A DNA stretch of 64,000 nucleotides from Halorubrum amylolyticum (GTDB lineage Archaea > Halobacteriota > Halobacteria > Halobacteriales > Haloferacaceae). The stretch's first letter is position 1; each line of letters opens with the position of its first letter. Location of the stretch: the NCBI RefSeq assembly GCF_004114995.1, contig NZ_SDJP01000003.1, positions 148,001-212,000 on the forward strand, read 5' to 3'. Under the pieces are notes generated by a model that saw only the letters and a list, made by a program, of their open reading frames with translations, was not told where the DNA came from and searched no databases. Shown one piece after another: positions 61,128 to 64,000 of this stretch. A program made the translations under genes and the position numbers.

Positions 61128-61610
61128 ATGCCTTTCTCCGCGGCCGGAATCGCGATCGCGTTACTGGTCGTCTGGACGGCCAGTTCGTTCGTCCCGTTCG
61201 TACCGAGCGGCGTCCTCGCGGCGCTGACCGTCGTCGGCTACGCGTACTCCACGGGATTCACCGAGCCGGGCCTCGTCGCTCTGCTCGCGCTCGTTCTCGT
61301 CTCGCTTCTGGCGTCCGCGGCGGAACCGGCGTCGGGGATGGTCTCCGGGAGACTCGGAGGCGCGTCGGCGCGGAGCGTCGCCGTCGGCACCCTCGTGGGT
61401 ATCGCGTTGCTCTTCGTGGTAGGCCCGGTCGGCCTCGTCGTCGGGGTCGGCGGAACCGTGTTCCTCGAAAGCCTCTCCGAGAACGCTGCCGAGCCGCGTG
61501 TCGCCCTCCGACGGTCGGTCTACGCGGTGATCGGCGTCTTCGCCGGCTCGTTCGTCCAGGCGGTCCTGTTGGCCGGCGTCGCCGTCGGATTCGCGCTCGC
61601 GGTCCTCTAA
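61128..61610 (+). CDS. DUF456-like membrane protein
   Basis: The 160-residue product has four or five hydrophobic segments and two glycine-rich helix pairs (VGTLVGIALLFVVGPVGLVV, then SVYAVIGVFAGSFVQAVLLA), as in DUF456. ATG 61128 was taken; a GTG at 61092 adds a basic 12-residue extension. Function unknown. It converges with a DUF63 gene. Confidence 0.75.
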   Translation: MPFSAAGIAIALLVVWTASSFVPFVPSGVLAALTVVGYAYSTGFTEPGLVALLALVLVSLLASAAEPASGMVSGRLGGASARSVAVGTLVGIALLFVVGPVGLVVGVGGTVFLESLSENAAEPRVALRRSVYAVIGVFAGSFVQAVLLAGVAVGFALAVL

Positions 61611-61641
61611 AGCCGGAACCCCGTCGCGAGCGTCCGGTCGC

Positions 61642-62457
61642 TCACGCCGCCACGGCGAACAGGAGCAGGTTGTGGGCCGCGGGACCGAGCCCCATCGCCG
61701 CGACGAACCCCAAGAGCAGGTACCCCTCGGCGGGCGTCTCCCGGACGTACCCAGCGAACAGCCAGACGACGGCGCTCGCGACCGCGAGCTTCACGAGCAG
61801 GAACAGCCCTCCCTCCCCGATCACCGGGAGCGACGGGAGTCCGCCGATCTCGAGCAGGACCCGCGAGAGCGGCGTGCGCTCGCCGAAGCCGAGGTGGGTC
61901 GTCCCGACCGCGGTCGAGACGCCGTCGAGCGCGTGGCCGAACACCGCGAGGGCGCCGACGCCGCCGGTGACCGCGGTCTCGGGCCGGATTCGGTTCAGGC
62001 CGACCCACGCGGCGCCGGCGATCGGGAGGGTGAGCGCGAGCGCGATCGTCGACCAGCGCGCGCCCGCCGGCGAGAACCCGGTCGAGAGCGCGACCGCGAC
62101 GACCGGGGCGAGGCAGAGCGCGCCGGCGAGCGCGAGGGCTTCCGCCACCCGATCCGGGCGGGCGGCGTCGGCGGCGAGCCACGCCGCGCCCGCCAGCGAC
62201 CCCACCGTGAGGTAGACGGTCGGCGAGCCGGCGAATGGGGAGAGGCGGGGCGGGAGCGCGTCGACGACGTAGAGGACGTGCGCCGCCGAGCCGAGCGCCA
62301 TCCACGGCGCGAGCGCGAACACGCGGCGACCGGTGACCCGCGGGCGCCGCCGGCGGAGCGTGGCGACGACTCCACCGGTCGCGAGCAGGACGACGAGGAG
62401 GTACGGCGCGGGCGGGAGGGTCGTTCCCGCCGGGAGGAAGGGGAGACCGTCGGCCAT
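61642..62457 (-). CDS. DUF63 membrane protein
   Basis: The 271-residue archaeal membrane protein of family DUF63 has seven or eight helices. FGHALDGVSTAVGTTHLGFGE near residue 165 is the conserved His-Asp-x3-T stretch that recurs in the family and may lie in a membrane pocket. Its ATG overlaps the stop of the universal stress gene (TAATG), so the two are co-translated. Function unknown. Confidence 0.85.
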   Translation of the reverse strand: MADGLPFLPAGTTLPPAPYLLVVLLATGGVVATLRRRRPRVTGRRVFALAPWMALGSAAHVLYVVDALPPRLSPFAGSPTVYLTVGSLAGAAWLAADAARPDRVAEALALAGALCLAPVVAVALSTGFSPAGARWSTIALALTLPIAGAAWVGLNRIRPETAVTGGVGALAVFGHALDGVSTAVGTTHLGFGERTPLSRVLLEIGGLPSLPVIGEGGLFLLVKLAVASAVVWLFAGYVRETPAEGYLLLGFVAAMGLGPAAHNLLLFAVAA

Positions 62458-62906
62458 TAGACGGACAGCACGGGCTGGCTGGCGTACAGGAGGACGTACT
62501 CGGCCGCCTTCCCGAGCACCTCGCCGGGGTCCCCGGAGACGGGCTCGCGCGGGACGACGATGAAGTCGGACTCGATCTCCTCGGCGGTGTCGAGGACGAC
62601 GCTTCCGGGGTGGACCGTCTTCACCGTCGTGGAGTACCCGTAGGCGATGGAGTTGCTGTGGGAGACGCCGGCCGCCTCCGCGCGCCGCGCCACGGAGTCG
62701 GTGAACGCCTCGGTGTCGTCGGCCACGTCGGTCTCGTCGACCACGCCGTGGTCGATGGCGCGGACCACGTCCTCGTCGAGCACGTACAGGGCGTGGACGC
62801 TCGCGCCGTACTCGTCGGCGACGGCGATCGCGTAGTCGACCGCCTCGTGGGACTCCTCGCTGCCGTCCACCGACACGAGGACGAGGTCGATATCGAGATC
62901 GGTCAT
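62457..62906 (-). CDS. universal stress protein (UspA family)
   Basis: The 149-residue product starts VLVSVDGSEESHEAVDYAIA, the Usp N-terminus with the Asp that binds ATP, and ends IESDFIVVPREPVSGDPGEV, where the usual G-x2-G-x9-G-S ATP loop is only partly kept (GDPGEVLGKAAEYVLLYAS). It may therefore be of the non-ATP-binding kind. It is 1-bp coupled to the DUF63 gene. Confidence 0.88.
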   Translation of the reverse strand: MTDLDIDLVLVSVDGSEESHEAVDYAIAVADEYGASVHALYVLDEDVVRAIDHGVVDETDVADDTEAFTDSVARRAEAAGVSHSNSIAYGYSTTVKTVHPGSVVLDTAEEIESDFIVVPREPVSGDPGEVLGKAAEYVLLYASQPVLSV

Positions 62907-62927
62907 ACGCGAGTCGTCGGCGGGGGA

Positions 62928-62940
62928 GGGCAAAAAGCCC
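62928..62940 (-). terminator. hairpin with T-loop after the dam-like gene
   Basis: GGGC and GCCC flank five T on the reverse strand, about 65 nt after the stop at 63004 and just before the Usp gene. It could end transcription of the methylase gene. Confidence 0.4.
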
Positions 62941-63003
62941 GCCCTCTGCGGTCGGTCCTGCGTCGCGGCGAGCGACGAGGCCGGAGACTGAGGTCGCTAG
63001 CCC

Positions 63004-63924
63004 TCAGAACTCCGCGAGGTCGCGCTGTCCGGCCTCGCGTCGCTCGGCCGGCGGCACGTTGGTAGCGACGATCTCGTCGACCTCGTCGCGGTTCCCCGCG
63101 TCGCTGTTGATCGCGCGGGTCGCACCCTCGATCTCGACGCGGAACCCCGCCTCCGCGTACGGCTCGTCCATCACGCCGCTGTTGCTGAGGACGACCCACA
63201 CGCCCGCCTCGTCAAGTTCGACCGCCACGTCGAGCAGCCGACGCTGGTCCTCGCGGTCGAACCCCTCGGCGCTGTACTCGTTGAAGCTCGCGGTCGCGCT
63301 CATGGGCTCGTAGGGGGGATCGAAGTAGACCAGATCGCCCGGCGCCGCGGCGTCGAGGACGTACGCGAAGTCGCCGTTCCGGATCGTCGCGTCCGCGAGC
63401 GCGTCGCTCGCCAGTCGGACCCGGTCGCGCTGGACCCAGTCGGGGTTCGCGTACCGGCCGACGGGGACGTTGAACCCACCGTCGGCGTTCTCGCGGTAGA
63501 GCCCGTTGTAACAGGTGCGGTTGAGGTACAACAGCAGCGCGGCCTCCTCCAGCGGGTCGAACTCGCCCTCGTACGGCCGCCTGTTGAACCGCGCGCGCTG
63601 CTGGTAGTAGTAGCTCTCCACGTCGCGGCCGCGGGCGGTCTCCTCGGCGTACGGGAAGGCGGGGTCCGGGTCGGCGTCGGGGTCGTCGAACGACTCCAGC
63701 CGCTCGATCAGCGCCTCGGGGTCGTCGCGCACCCGTTCGTAGAAGTTCACCAGCCGCGGGTTCGCGTCGTTGAGCGTCGCGTTCGGCGGTTCGAGGTCGA
63801 AGAACACCGCGCCGCCGCCGAGGAACGGCTCGTGGTAGCGACCGTACGTCGCCGGGAACCGGGCGTACAGCTCGTCGAGGAGCTGCCGCTTCCCGCCGGC
63901 CCACTTCAGTATCGGCTCGGCCAT
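63004..63924 (-). CDS. dam: Dam-type DNA adenine N6-methyltransferase
   Basis: The 306-residue D12-class methylase has the SAM motif LKWAGGKRQLL, YHEPFLGGGAVFF (FxGxG) and the catalytic DLVYFDPPYEPMSAT (DPPY). The middle target-recognition part is full length. No restriction gene is next to it, so it may be a solitary methylase for GATC-like or other sites used in mismatch repair or regulation. Start ATG 63922-63924 has TATAAA about 30 nt upstream on the reverse strand. Confidence 0.9.
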   Translation of the reverse strand: MAEPILKWAGGKRQLLDELYARFPATYGRYHEPFLGGGAVFFDLEPPNATLNDANPRLVNFYERVRDDPEALIERLESFDDPDADPDPAFPYAEETARGRDVESYYYQQRARFNRRPYEGEFDPLEEAALLLYLNRTCYNGLYRENADGGFNVPVGRYANPDWVQRDRVRLASDALADATIRNGDFAYVLDAAAPGDLVYFDPPYEPMSATASFNEYSAEGFDREDQRRLLDVAVELDEAGVWVVLSNSGVMDEPYAEAGFRVEIEGATRAINSDAGNRDEVDEIVATNVPPAERREAGQRDLAEF

Positions 63925-63952
63925 GCGATGTCTGGGGTCGCCCGCCGCGGCG

Positions 63953-63958
63953 TATAAA
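63953..63958 (-). promoter_or_regulatory. TATA box of the dam-like gene
   Basis: TATAAA on the plus strand (TTTATA in gene direction) is centred about 31 nt before ATG 63924. Confidence 0.5.
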
Positions 63959-64000
63959 CGTCTCGGGCGTGGCTCGCGGACCCGTCGGGCGCGGCTCGCA

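Overview
The window is chromosomal DNA of a halophilic archaeon of the class Halobacteria, most likely Halorubrum or a close relative. The evidence is high GC, very acidic proteins, leaderless genes with a TATA-like box about 27 nt before the start codon, archaeal genes (transcription factor S, S8e, secF-secD, DUF655-ksgA, a TFB-like protein) and many small families found only in haloarchaea. I see no rRNA, tRNA, CRISPR array or complete insertion sequence. Genus-level placement is inference.

Layout. 1-4841: end of an unknown gene, an Old Yellow Enzyme flavoprotein, an Eis-like acetyltransferase, a coiled-coil protein and a sugar-isomerase-like TIM barrel. 4900-6830: an AT-rich two-gene cassette (unknown protein plus PIN-like protein) bounded by an 11-bp inverted repeat. 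6856-8930: split methionine synthase. 9031-12392: HemK-like methyltransferase, MscS channel, KsgA and DUF655, all leftward, with an IS6-type transposase relic where rpoF and rpl21e would be expected. 12838-21297: housekeeping genes (TFB-like, nth, gatCA, aminotransferase, ribH, TFS) and a broken universal stress gene. 21513-24522: a Na+/H+ antiporter followed by a relic of a second mutY tail, then mutY itself. 24548-25339: a PIN-like protein with an 18-bp tandem repeat.

25340-32750 is an accessory region for galactose- or gluconate-type sugar acids. It holds an SMP-30 lactonase, a KDPG-type aldolase, a sugar-acid dehydratase and a short-chain dehydrogenase. Among them lie relics of a beta-galactosidase and of a second dehydratase, a 780-bp gap with consecutive hairpins, and a cluster of palindromic sites. 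Together the intact genes resemble an oxidative, De Ley-Doudoroff-like pathway, but no sugar-acid kinase is in the window. 32751-38274 is a Ugp-like operon (glycerophosphodiesterase, binding protein, two permeases, ATPase), read here as uptake of glycerol-3-phosphate or its diesters.

38457-63924 is mostly core genome: a PAS protein, an FAD oxidoreductase, two DUF1684 paralogs, an AI-2E-type transporter broken by one amber codon, acetyl- and methyltransferases, a rhodanese lipoprotein, an AAA ATPase with a His-rich tail, isopentenyl diphosphate isomerase, SecF/SecD, a GDT1-like transporter, RNase HII, S8e, a K+ channel, small regulators, a head-to-head pair of truncated genes (RimK/retropepsin and AspA-like), TatD-like, DUF2150, DUF456-like, DUF63, Usp and a Dam-type methylase.

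The strongest candidate for an undescribed system is the 4964-6827 cassette. The other notable theme is gene decay: at least eight relic or broken genes lie in this one window.
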